This document shows, one piece after another, positions 56,152 to 64,000 of a DNA stretch of 64,000 nt. The position numbers and the translations under genes are program-made. This DNA comes from Undaria pinnatifida (taxonomy: Eukaryota > Sar > Phaeophyceae > Laminariales > Alariaceae): contig JABAKD010000019.1 of assembly GCA_012845835.1 (NCBI GenBank), forward strand, positions 11,106,344 to 11,170,343, given 5' to 3'. The notes beneath the pieces were generated by a model. It saw only the letters and a program-made list of their open reading frames with translations. It had not been told where the DNA came from and did not search any database. Every line of letters starts with the position of its first letter. The first letter of the stretch is position 1.

Positions 56152-56480
56152 CCCACCCTGGTCCATCGTCGCCATATAAAGGGCGTGCGGTGGAACAACT
56201 CTCGTATATGAGATTGTGTTTCGCAGGGGCTACATCACTATAGTACCATTCGCAAAATCCGCCCGATTACTGGCTGCAACCCTCCCCAAAGCAATACCTC
56301 GTTAAATGTACTACTACAATTCTCGTATAGCCAAAATGCCGCCTTCGGCGTACCCCGATTGCGTAATTCCCAATCCCGGAAGAAGAAAAATCTGCCAAAT
56401 GTCCACCCTGGTCCACCGTTGCCTTATGGGGGCGTGTGGCGGGACAACTCTCGTACGTGAGGTTGCGTATCGCAGGGACT
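56152..56480. repeat. Diverged duplication, two about 85-bp copies 250 bp apart
   Basis: CCACCCTGGTCCA...GGACAACTCTCGTA-type sequence at 56152-56235 and 56402-56480. It may be part of the 3' LTR or UTR of gypsy element 2; I could not set LTR boundaries because the 5' LTR is outside the window. Confidence 0.5.
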
Positions 56481-56980
56481 ACTGGACGACCGTGATAAAC
56501 CCTGCCCTAAAAGCATGCCAGGAAAAATACACCGCTCCAATCCCACTAAGTATTGCAATTCTCGTAGACTAAAATTCTGTGTACCCTGCTTGCGTAACTG
56601 CGATTCGCGCCCCCCCTCCCGTGAGGTTAACCTGTAGCCTGGTCGTCCTACTACTCGAACCTCCAACCCTGCCCCTATTTCTGCTGGTATGGCAACCCCG
56701 CCCCTCCCGTAAGTTACCCTGCAGCCTGGTCATGTCCCGCTGTCCGCAGTCACCGCCCCCCCCCGCGACACCTCTAATCCAACGATGGTGTGTAGTTATT
56801 CGGGCTTCGCGTTCGCTGATGCACATGCCAGCACCAAGATCCTCGCTCCTCGCTAACGGTTGTTAGTGTCTCCTTCGATAAATGTACGTTGTATTGCTTC
56901 CCCAGGTCTAGCATCTTTATGGTATGCGGTAGACTTTTACTCTCCGCGTCCTCCGCTAGTCCCACCACTCGCGCCAGCTG

Positions 56981-59900
56981 CTATCCTGCGTGGGTCGTTT
57001 TGAAATAGATGTACGAACCAACGATGTCAGGTGAATACAGACTCGGCCGTGCTCGGACGTCACAGCACACCATATATCCGGTCGGTACATGTCTCTCGCC
57101 TTTTTCTCGGGCAATAGCTCGCTTAGCTACTTGAACTCTGTACCGGCGATATTTCGTGTTGTCCCCTCTGACTTGCACGGGTTCTCCCGCCCAGTATCTC
57201 ATCACCAAGTTTCCGTACTGCGTTAAATCCTCTTCGTGTTCCCATGTGGGGCGCTCTACCTCATCCCAGTACGTATAATATTGCACCGCAATTTTGCCGC
57301 CCAGCCCTCTCGTCAGTCGGTGTTTGCTTAGTTTTCGGGGCGTGACGCGGTGTGTGTCTAGCTCTGCGGTCACGTCATCAGTCGTCAGGTGGAACGGGGG
57401 TGATATCTCCGAGTATTTGTTTAGAACGTAGTTGCTCATGGCCCACGGCAAAAACCTCGGCGCAGTTTCTCCTCCGTGGGGGTTAAAGCATTTCTTACAC
57501 CGGTGTACCGACACGCGCGCATTTATCCCGCGATGACCGGGCTCATCAGCTTTAATGTCCGATAGTAGTAACTTCGGTCCCACTTCACGTCCATCAGCCA
57601 TTTTATCGGGCCCGACCAATAACACCTTGTACGGTCCTGTCCAACAGTTGGCTAGTTTACTGACCAGCGCGAACGCCTTCACGTTCGAGCTGCCTTCTGC
57701 CGGTTTTATTACGTGTTTCCCTCCTCCCGTGATAGTGCTGTGGTCGTCATACACCCATACCCAGTCTCCCGTTTCGAACCTCGTTTTGTTGTTCATAATT
57801 TGCTCGATCTCATCGTTTGCGGCTTGATGCTTCGCCTTTGTGAGCCGGTCCTCCTCCCTTACTAGGTTATACGCGCGCACCTGCCTATCCCGCATCAACC
57901 CCAAGTAGTCGAGGTGGTCTCTTTTCTCGCTCTGGTGACCTTTCACGCCACTACCTTCTAAGATCGTCATCGGCAACCGTGGATAACGCCCGATGTGTAC
58001 TTCATTGGGCGCCAAGCCTGTACCCCTGCTCACGTTGTTGTTGTGGGCTGCAATGGCGTGCAATAACATCTCGTCCCGATTCTTTTGGTCGTCTGCGATG
58101 AGATAGGCCAACATTTGGCACAGGGTGTGGTTCAACCTCTCCACCATGCCATTAGTTTGGGGGTGGTATGAGCTCGTGTACTTTTTTACGGACCCCAGCA
58201 TTTTGAAAACCCCCCCGCACACTACTGACACAAATTCCGTTCCGCGGTCAGATAAAAAGGTATGTGGGCACCCCCACCTCGGAATATAATCGTGTACTAA
58301 CCGTGCAGCACAACCTTCCGTAGTTTTCTCCTCTTTCGTAATCGCGTATGCCTCCGCGTGTCTGCTAAATAAATCCACCACTAGGAATACGTACGCATTA
58401 CCTTTAGCCGTGGTCGGCAAGGGTCCCAACAGGTCGAAAGCTACCATCTGTCCTGGTCTGTTCGGCAAGGGAAGGGATATCAGAGGCCACCGCACAGTTT
58501 GCCTCGTGCTTTTTCGGGCCTGGCAAGTATAGCATCTTCGAATCCACCACTTTACGCTCTCAGCCATGCCAATCCACCAATAAAATAGCTGTAACAGACC
58601 CAGAGTCACCTTTTCGCCCAGGTGTACTGCCTCCTTGTGCGCACAGTCCATCACCCATGGTCTCAGCAGCAGCGGCACGTAGGTCCGCACCGGCTCGTCT
58701 CCCAGCAACCTCTCGTATTGTCCGGGATGTCTGTTCGGACGATCCGCAGGGACACGCGACGGACGTCGGACGAGCAGTTTATCGGAGTTGGGAAGTTCCA
58801 TTAGTTCACCTTGCGCTACTAACCGTTTCACTTCCTGCACGTCCACTGTTGGGTTTAATCCGTCCCCGGTTATGTCGCTGCTCGGTGTGCCATTTGCTAA
58901 ACACGTCATTACTACCCGCGCAGTGTCATCCTTACCCTGTGCCGCCGCCCAATCTTTTACCGTTTTCTGGCATGGATTTTCCCCAAACTCGCATGCCGCT
59001 TCACTGTTAAATTCCTCCTCTGGGATTTCGAGTAGTCCGGCATCGATTTGACCCGCCTCGGCCCCTGCCCCGGCGCTATCGCCTCCTTCACCTGGATTTA
59101 TTACTGCCACGTCCTGCTTTGACCTTGAGCCTAGAAGCTCCCTTCCTTCCTTGGTCATTGGGCATGCGTGTAACATTAGGCCGGGTTCTAGTTGGCCGCG
59201 GACTACGGAACTCTCGTCGGGATAGGTCAGCGGGCTGTCGTCAGGTACCGCATACACTCGCGGACCCTCCGGTGGTCTCGTCTGGTTTTGCTTACATTTT
59301 CGGTCCCTCTGTAGCCGCTGCCACGACAGTCGCGCCTGCTCGTCCGTGGTTGGTGGCGCCGGTCGATGTTCCTTCTTCCCCCCCTCAGAATGGTCGCCCG
59401 CCGGCATTGCCAGCCCACCCAAGAATGTTCCCGCCCGTCCCCGTAACCGAGGCTGCACTCCGCTGGCACCTATAAAGTAAACGTCAATGTCCGTGGGGTC
59501 AGTCAGGCGTAGCTTAGCGTCGAGGGCGTCTTCTGTTGCCGGCAACGGCAGTCTAGACATGAGGTCCGCGTTCCCGTTCAATTTTCCTGGTCGGTACACT
59601 AACTTGTACGTGTATGCACTCAAGAAGTCATACCACCGTTGTACGCGGTTAACTTTCGTTGCGAGGCTCTCAAGGTTCTTTAGCGGTTGGTGGTCGCTTA
59701 TTACGACGAATGGTATACCGTAGAACAGTTGCCGGTTTTTCTTCACGGCCCATACTATGGCGGCACACTCAAGTTCTGTCGCGCTCCAATTTTTTTCGTT
59801 GGGAAGCGTTGCTCGGCTTAGGAAACAGATCGGACGTGTCGTGCCATCCCGCTGCTCCTGCTCGACCACGGCGCCCAGCCCGTCCACTGACGCATCCGTG

Positions 59901-62900
59901 ATTAATTGGAACGGCCGGTCCCCTGAGATTGCCGCGGGAAAGTCTGGAAAAGCCAAGACTCTGGGGCTCGATAGTTGTTCTAGCAAGGTCTGCACGATCT
60001 GAGTGTGTTCCGCTGTGAACTCAAAACGGGCCCCCTTCTTCAGTAGTGCATTCAGCGTTTTCGTTTCCGCGGCCATTTTTGGCAAAAATTTCCTGTAGTA
60101 ACTCACTGCTCCCATCAGTGAGCGCAGCTGACTGACGTTTGTAGGCATCGGCATTTTTAGTAATGCTTCTACTTTTCCGGGGTCTGGCGCGATGCCTTCG
60201 GCTGTTATCCGGTGGCTTAAAAACTTCACCACTTTGACTCCGAGGTGCGCCTTCTTTGGTGCTAGTTTCAAATTAAAATTAGTGAGTCGTTCCAAGAACT
60301 TCCGGAGATCGTTGACATGTTCACCCCCATTTTTGGAAAAGCAGACGATGTCATCAATGAATAAACGTACCCGCTCCAAACCCTCGCACACGCGGAGCAT
60401 GATAGACTGAAACCACCCTGGGCTAGACGCAAGTCCCATCGGCATAACTGTCCACTCCCAGTTTCCGGATTGAGTGCATACCGCAGTCAGGGGGATGGAG
60501 TCTTCGTGTATGGAGCACTGAAAAAAACCGCTGACCAGGTCCATCGTACTAAAAACCTGGGCACCACCGAGATCAGCTAGTAGGTCATCTACCGTTGGCA
60601 ACGGCAAGACCGGTATAACTGATTGTTCGTTGAGCCGCTTGTAGTTGCACGTTATCCTAATCCTACCGTCCGATTTCGCGATTACGACTAATGGGGAGCT
60701 CCAGTTCGAATACGACCGGCGTAGGATTCCGGCTAAGACTAGTTTGTCGATTTCAGTTTGCACCTTTGCCGCCAGTACCGGAGAGTGGCGGTATGGTCGC
60801 TGCTTGACTGGCCGTGCATCGTTCTTCAGTAGTATGCGGAATGGATCTACGGTGACGTGACCTAGGTCTGTACTGTGACGCGAGAAACGATGTTCGTATG
60901 TACACAGCAGGTCTCCGAGAGTATCGATATTGGCCTCCGTCCATAACGCCTTATCAAAATCGAATTGAATGTCGTGCAAGTGTGGTGGCACCCGTTTCCA
61001 CAGACGTATGAAAGCTGCGCGTTGCTTCTCGTCTAAGGCTTCTAGCACTGCTTCAGGGGGCTCGCGAGGTGCTTCAGGTGCCCTATCGGCCGCGTCCACC
61101 GCATTAACCGTTTCTAGAGGTGTGGTAATGAACTGCGCTTTGGCTAGGTCACTTTTTATCAGGGGCGCGCCCCCTGTTCCCAGTTTCATGCCCGGCTGCA
61201 TTAAACAGGGTTGCTCTCCCGTATGGCTGAAAGGAATTTCTGAGGTGCCGGCCTCAACTACTGCTTCCCGGGGTAACCAGCCTTTGTTGAATCGTATGTA
61301 ATACATCCCGTCGGCCGCCTTCGTGCCGTCTGTATTAGTGATATCGATTTTAACCCATGACACAGCGTTTGGAATTCTGCTCCGCTTTCCCGCAAAGCGG
61401 GCAACAACGGCCGTGCTACTGCTGGGTTCTACTAGCCCGACTGCATTGTTGACCCAATCTGAATAACGTTGGGCATTTTCGGCATTCCTCTGTTCGCGCG
61501 CGGTAAATGTTAACACTGTTTCGTTTTCATTGATGTCCACGTACTTTCGTATCGGGAAATCCGCCCATCCATCACGTCCGATCAATATAGCGTGCGTCAT
61601 GGCGTCGTCGGGTACTACGTGCGCATGCACCGCCAAGCAAACCGTCGGCACGCGTCCCCCCCCCGAGACGATTCCCCCTTCCCCTCCCATCTGTATGTTT
61701 AGCCGTACGCTGCTGGATGTGATCAGTGGGATACCATGGAAGCCCCCCCATTTCCTTTCTGGTGTCTTTGACCACCCATTCTGTGACGCAGACCCACATG
61801 CCAGCATGCGCTCCCATACCTTGCTTTGAATAAAGGTGGACGGGCTCCCGGTGTCCAGTAGTACCGTGCACGCATGCGTCCGCGTGGCCTTGGATCCCCC
61901 GAAGATGTGCGCTCGAGCCGTGTGTCGCCACCTGTCCAGCGTTACTCTTCCCCCAACCGCTCGCGTGAACTCCGGCAGGTAGTCCGCCCGCTCTCCGGTT
62001 GCGATATCCACCTCGCACGGTGGGAAGACAGCGGGATGCTCGTTATCATGCTGGGGCTCGAGTACGTATATGCTGTCCGGCATACCTGGCGTGTTCGAAA
62101 AATCTCCGCTCTGAACACGACTACTACCATTATGGCTCAGTGCATTTGAGGTCGTGTTGGATACATCAACACATTCATCTCGCTCAAATATGGTCGGCAT
62201 AATATCTACGTTTGTACATTGTTTCACTCGTGAGTGCTGTACCTTCCTCCGGGTGTTGCCACCTTTACCGTTACCGTTCAGTGTATGATTTGCCACTGTC
62301 GGCGGGGAAAACACGCGATCTTTGCTAGGTGGGCCAGATGTCGCTCCCCGATTCCAACCTCCCCGAGCTCTAAAATTACTACCTGTGGGGGGTATCTCTG
62401 ACTTCAAGTGATCAATTGAAGCGGGCCCGCTCATGACCCCGTTGGCGTGGTGCAGTGACTCATATATGGTTTGACCACTCTCCAACACACTCAACGATTT
62501 CTCGTTGCTACGAACTAGTGATTTTCTCGGTAGCTTATCCCGAGTCCGTACACTGTCCGGACGGCCTAGCCCGCTCGCTTCTCTACAATAAGCGGCGGAA
62601 CTTGTGCAAAGTGATGGTACCATGTTGGCTGCGCGCAATCGGACGGCGGGGTAATTACTTCCGCTCGCTCCGGAGAGACGACTACCGACTACACCCCCAC
62701 TCTTACCGCTTATAGGCAGATCGTATCCTGCCTCTTGGCCTGGAACCGTGTTGTGCACCACGATTCCCGCCGAACTCTTCCGTGCATCCTGCGATTGGAG
62801 GGCCACCCCTCCGTTTCCGGTCTCCTTTGATCCGGATTTACCTGTATTCGCATACGAGCGCAACAACGGGGGCCGTGGTGCTACCGGCAAGTCGGCCCAC

Positions 62901-62914
62901 TTACCGCCGCCTCC
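56981..62914 (-). CDS. Gypsy 2 pol: protease, RT, RNase H, integrase, chromodomain-like end
   Basis: An uninterrupted frame of about 1977 codons directly after the gag TGA; residue numbers count from 62890. A Ser/Asn-rich start, then retropepsin TVLLDTGSPSTFIQ (about 346) and AILIGRDGW. RT: YSNWSSPLVVIAKSDGRIRI, VFSTMDLVSGFFQCSI and the catalytic RLFIDDIVCFSK (about 845). RNase H: LITDASVDGLGAVVEQEQ (about 997). Integrase: HHCC finger (HKEAVHLGEKVT, CYTCQARKS, about 1417), first Asp in VAFDLLGPLP (about 1485), second in LSDRGTEFV (about 1548), Glu in GMVERLNH (about 1584). GPY motif WTGPYKVLLVG (about 1752). Degenerate chromodomain YYTYWDEVERPTWEHEEDL (about 1870-1900). It lacks the NADAR domain and the WYK tail of gypsy 1. 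Looks competent. Confidence 0.92.
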   Translation of the reverse strand, partial: GGGGKWADLPVAPRPPLLRSYANTGKSGSKETGNGGVALQSQDARKSSAGIVVHNTVPGQEAGYDLPISGKSGGVVGSRLSGASGSNYPAVRLRAANMVPSLCTSSAAYCREASGLGRPDSVRTRDKLPRKSLVRSNEKSLSVLESGQTIYESLHHANGVMSGPASIDHLKSEIPPTGSNFRARGGWNRGATSGPPSKDRVFSPPTVANHTLNGNGKGGNTRRKVQHSRVKQCTNVDIMPTIFERDECVDVSNTTSNALSHNGSSRVQSGDFSNTPGMPDSIYVLEPQHDNEHPAVFPPCEVDIATGERADYLPEFTRAVGGRVTLDRWRHTARAHIFGGSKATRTHACTVLLDTGSPSTFIQSKVWERMLACGSASQNGWSKTPERKWGGFHGIPLITSSSVRLNIQMGGEGGIVSGGGRVPTVCLAVHAHVVPDDAMTHAILIGRDGWADFPIRKYVDINENETVLTFTAREQRNAENAQRYSDWVNNAVGLVEPSSSTAVVARFAGKRSRIPNAVSWVKIDITNTDGTKAADGMYYIRFNKGWLPREAVVEAGTSEIPFSHTGEQPCLMQPGMKLGTGGAPLIKSDLAKAQFITTPLETVNAVDAADRAPEAPREPPEAVLEALDEKQRAAFIRLWKRVPPHLHDIQFDFDKALWTEANIDTLGDLLCTYEHRFSRHSTDLGHVTVDPFRILLKNDARPVKQRPYRHSPVLAAKVQTEIDKLVLAGILRRSYSNWSSPLVVIAKSDGRIRITCNYKRLNEQSVIPVLPLPTVDDLLADLGGAQVFSTMDLVSGFFQCSIHEDSIPLTAVCTQSGNWEWTVMPMGLASSPGWFQSIMLRVCEGLERVRLFIDDIVCFSKNGGEHVNDLRKFLERLTNFNLKLAPKKAHLGVKVVKFLSHRITAEGIAPDPGKVEALLKMPMPTNVSQLRSLMGAVSYYRKFLPKMAAETKTLNALLKKGARFEFTAEHTQIVQTLLEQLSSPRVLAFPDFPAAISGDRPFQLITDASVDGLGAVVEQEQRDGTTRPICFLSRATLPNEKNWSATELECAAIVWAVKKNRQLFYGIPFVVISDHQPLKNLESLATKVNRVQRWYDFLSAYTYKLVYRPGKLNGNADLMSRLPLPATEDALDAKLRLTDPTDIDVYFIGASGVQPRLRGRAGTFLGGLAMPAGDHSEGGKKEHRPAPPTTDEQARLSWQRLQRDRKCKQNQTRPPEGPRVYAVPDDSPLTYPDESSVVRGQLEPGLMLHACPMTKEGRELLGSRSKQDVAVINPGEGGDSAGAGAEAGQIDAGLLEIPEEEFNSEAACEFGENPCQKTVKDWAAAQGKDDTARVVMTCLANGTPSSDITGDGLNPTVDVQEVKRLVAQGELMELPNSDKLLVRRPSRVPADRPNRHPGQYERLLGDEPVRTYVPLLLRPWVMDCAHKEAVHLGEKVTLGLLQLFYWWIGMAESVKWWIRRCYTCQARKSTRQTVRWPLISLPLPNRPGQMVAFDLLGPLPTTAKGNAYVFLVVDLFSRHAEAYAITKEEKTTEGCAARLVHDYIPRWGCPHTFLSDRGTEFVSVVCGGVFKMLGSVKKYTSSYHPQTNGMVERLNHTLCQMLAYLIADDQKNRDEMLLHAIAAHNNNVSRGTGLAPNEVHIGRYPRLPMTILEGSGVKGHQSEKRDHLDYLGLMRDRQVRAYNLVREEDRLTKAKHQAANDEIEQIMNNKTRFETGDWVWVYDDHSTITGGGKHVIKPAEGSSNVKAFALVSKLANCWTGPYKVLLVGPDKMADGREVGPKLLLSDIKADEPGHRGINARVSVHRCKKCFNPHGGETAPRFLPWAMSNYVLNKYSEISPPFHLTTDDVTAELDTHRVTPRKLSKHRLTRGLGGKIAVQYYTYWDEVERPTWEHEEDLTQYGNLVMRYWAGEPVQVRGDNTKYRRYRVQVAKRAIAREKGERHVPTGYMVCCDVRARPSLYSPDIVGSYIYFKTTHAG

Positions 62915-64000
62915 TCAGTTGTTTCTACGCGTCCTACGGTTCTCGTGCCATTGGCACAACCGCTGCTGCCACCTGCGCCACCGTGTCATTACCTCTGCTG
63001 GTGTCCCCTCGCCCACCGCTGGGTGAATTATGTTCGATCGATTAATGTATGCAGCTGGACAGTTGCGGGCAAAATGGGTATCGTCCCCACAGTTTAAGCA
63101 GCGTGGACCAAAAGCTCTGCGAGCAGCATCTTTAGACTCGCGGTCTGCATAGTGGATGTAAAAGGGTGGCTCATCATTATTTTTTCCGAAGCCTCCTTGC
63201 TTCTGCATGATAGTGTACACCTTGCGAAATTCTGCTTCCTCATCCTCGAAGTCAGCCTCGCTTTGATCCACCGCCATGACTCCCCCTAACTTTTGGCTGC
63301 CGTAGGTTTGTGGGTATGTCCTGCTTCTCATTACCATCTGACTATCCCCCCCCCGGATACGAGTCGAGTGGCTCGCTACCGTCTGGTTTAGTGACAGGTC
63401 ATCCAGCGCGGCCAGAAGTTCGTCTACATCTGAGAATGGTACCGTGCGCATATTTCGGCCCGAAAAGATCTGTGCGCTCAGGGACGCGAACTGGTCATCT
63501 ATGCTAGTCTTAATAGCAAGCTGCATGGTTCCGTCGTCAGGTACGACTTGGCCCGAACACCTGACATTGGACACTAACAGTCGTAGCTCTCCCTGGTACA
63601 CCGAGAAGGGCGTTCCATGCGGAACTACTAGATTTTGTAGGGCCTGCATTACGGTGGCCGGAGAGGCCCGGCTCAAACCCCGACACAACGCACGCAATAT
63701 GTGATCAAACACTTCCTGACCGTTCTGACCCGCATCCAGTAGCTTGCCACCCTGTGCAAACGCGTCCGTGACCAGAGTCTTCATCGGGGCCGCCTGCGCA
63801 GAAGACGCGCGCACGGAACGGAGGACATGTCGCTCTAAAACTTTTTTCCAGCCTCTGGTCCAGGCGTCCGATTCCGTATCATCGCACGCTACCCGTACAC
63901 TCTCAATGGCATTTCGCAAGGCGGACGTGAAGTGTACGAGTTCTGGTACGTTGTGGTCAGAAGAAAAAGGGATGCAGGGTAGAGCGATCAAGACATTGGT
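62915..64000 (-). CDS. Gypsy 2 gag (5' end outside window)
   Basis: Frame open to the right edge, ending at TGA 62917-62915. Structural-protein helices (LVHFTSALRNAIESVRVACD, EVFDHILRALCRGLSRASPA, GTPFSVYQGELRLLVSNVRC), an acidic linker (SEADFEDEEAEF) and the zinc knuckle RCLNCGDDTHFARNCP (C-x2-C-x4-H-x4-C) near 63080. The tail is Arg-rich. The TGA is in the same frame as pol, so pol could be made by readthrough or the stop could be a mutation. Confidence 0.85.
   Translation of the reverse strand, partial: TNVLIALPCIPFSSDHNVPELVHFTSALRNAIESVRVACDDTESDAWTRGWKKVLERHVLRSVRASSAQAAPMKTLVTDAFAQGGKLLDAGQNGQEVFDHILRALCRGLSRASPATVMQALQNLVVPHGTPFSVYQGELRLLVSNVRCSGQVVPDDGTMQLAIKTSIDDQFASLSAQIFSGRNMRTVPFSDVDELLAALDDLSLNQTVASHSTRIRGGDSQMVMRSRTYPQTYGSQKLGGVMAVDQSEADFEDEEAEFRKVYTIMQKQGGFGKNNDEPPFYIHYADRESKDAARRAFGPRCLNCGDDTHFARNCPAAYINRSNIIHPAVGEGTPAEVMTRWRRWQQRLCQWHENRRTRRNN

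Larger units (their letters stand above)
56981..64000 (-). mobile_element. Ty3/gypsy LTR retrotransposon 2 (nearly intact, runs off right edge)
   Basis: gag (right edge to 62915) and pol (62890 to 56981) on the minus strand with every expected domain present. A G-run on the minus strand near 56750-56765 is a candidate polypurine tract, so the 3' LTR probably lies below that, but its ends are not defined here. Confidence 0.9.

Noticed and set aside
57555-59910. Many plus-strand ORFs across the gypsy 2 pol
   Set aside because: They are antisense shadows of the intact 1969-codon pol frame and carry no domains.

Overview
The window is nuclear DNA of an intron-rich eukaryote with many GT-AG introns, heavy retrotransposon load and simple-sequence tracts. 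A photosynthetic stramenopile, most likely a brown alga, fits best. That is an inference from gene structure and from the type of Ty3/gypsy and DIRS elements, not from a species-specific marker.

The left 16 kb holds the host genes. On the minus strand is a RAD18-type E3 ubiquitin ligase (RING + SAP), about 6309 down to 338 and continuing towards or past the left edge. One of its introns is 3.7 kb long and full of palindromic repeats and small inverted-repeat elements. Divergent from it, a complete nine-exon OST3/OST6 (TUSC3/MAGT1-type) oligosaccharyltransferase subunit runs from 7377 to 14707 (351 aa, CxxC thioredoxin domain, four membrane helices). A small terminal-repeat element (6868-7289) sits between the two. 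Minus-strand exons of unrecognised genes follow at 15.0-16.2 kb.

From 16.3 kb on the window is mostly mobile DNA. (1) 16320-29141: a decayed Ty3/gypsy element on the minus strand with both LTRs. A NADAR (YbiA/DUF1768) domain lies between its gag zinc knuckle and its protease, its reverse transcriptase palm is missing, and a 301-bp tRNA-derived SINE interrupts its integrase. (2) 30413-36200: a Ty1/copia element with two 286-bp LTRs, frameshifted, with repeated TAG codons where Gln is expected. (3) 37453-38235: an inverted-repeat element with TA duplications and an internal minisatellite. (4) 44529-52153: a DIRS-like tyrosine-recombinase retrotransposon with long inverted terminal repeats. (5) about 57 kb to the right edge: a second, nearly intact Ty3/gypsy element whose gag and 1969-codon pol share one frame and are separated by a single TGA.

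Between (4) and (5) lie a Cys-rich ORF, a tandem-repeat block and two exons of an unrecognised gene; the intron between those exons carries a second small terminal-repeat element (54320-54690). Both small elements carry, just inside the left repeat, the same 11-nt putative primer-binding sequence that follows the 5' LTR of gypsy element 1, so they could be mobilised by gypsy-type machinery. The stretch 38.2-44.4 kb has no recognised gene.

All splice sites, domains and repeats were read by eye. No alignment or database search was run.
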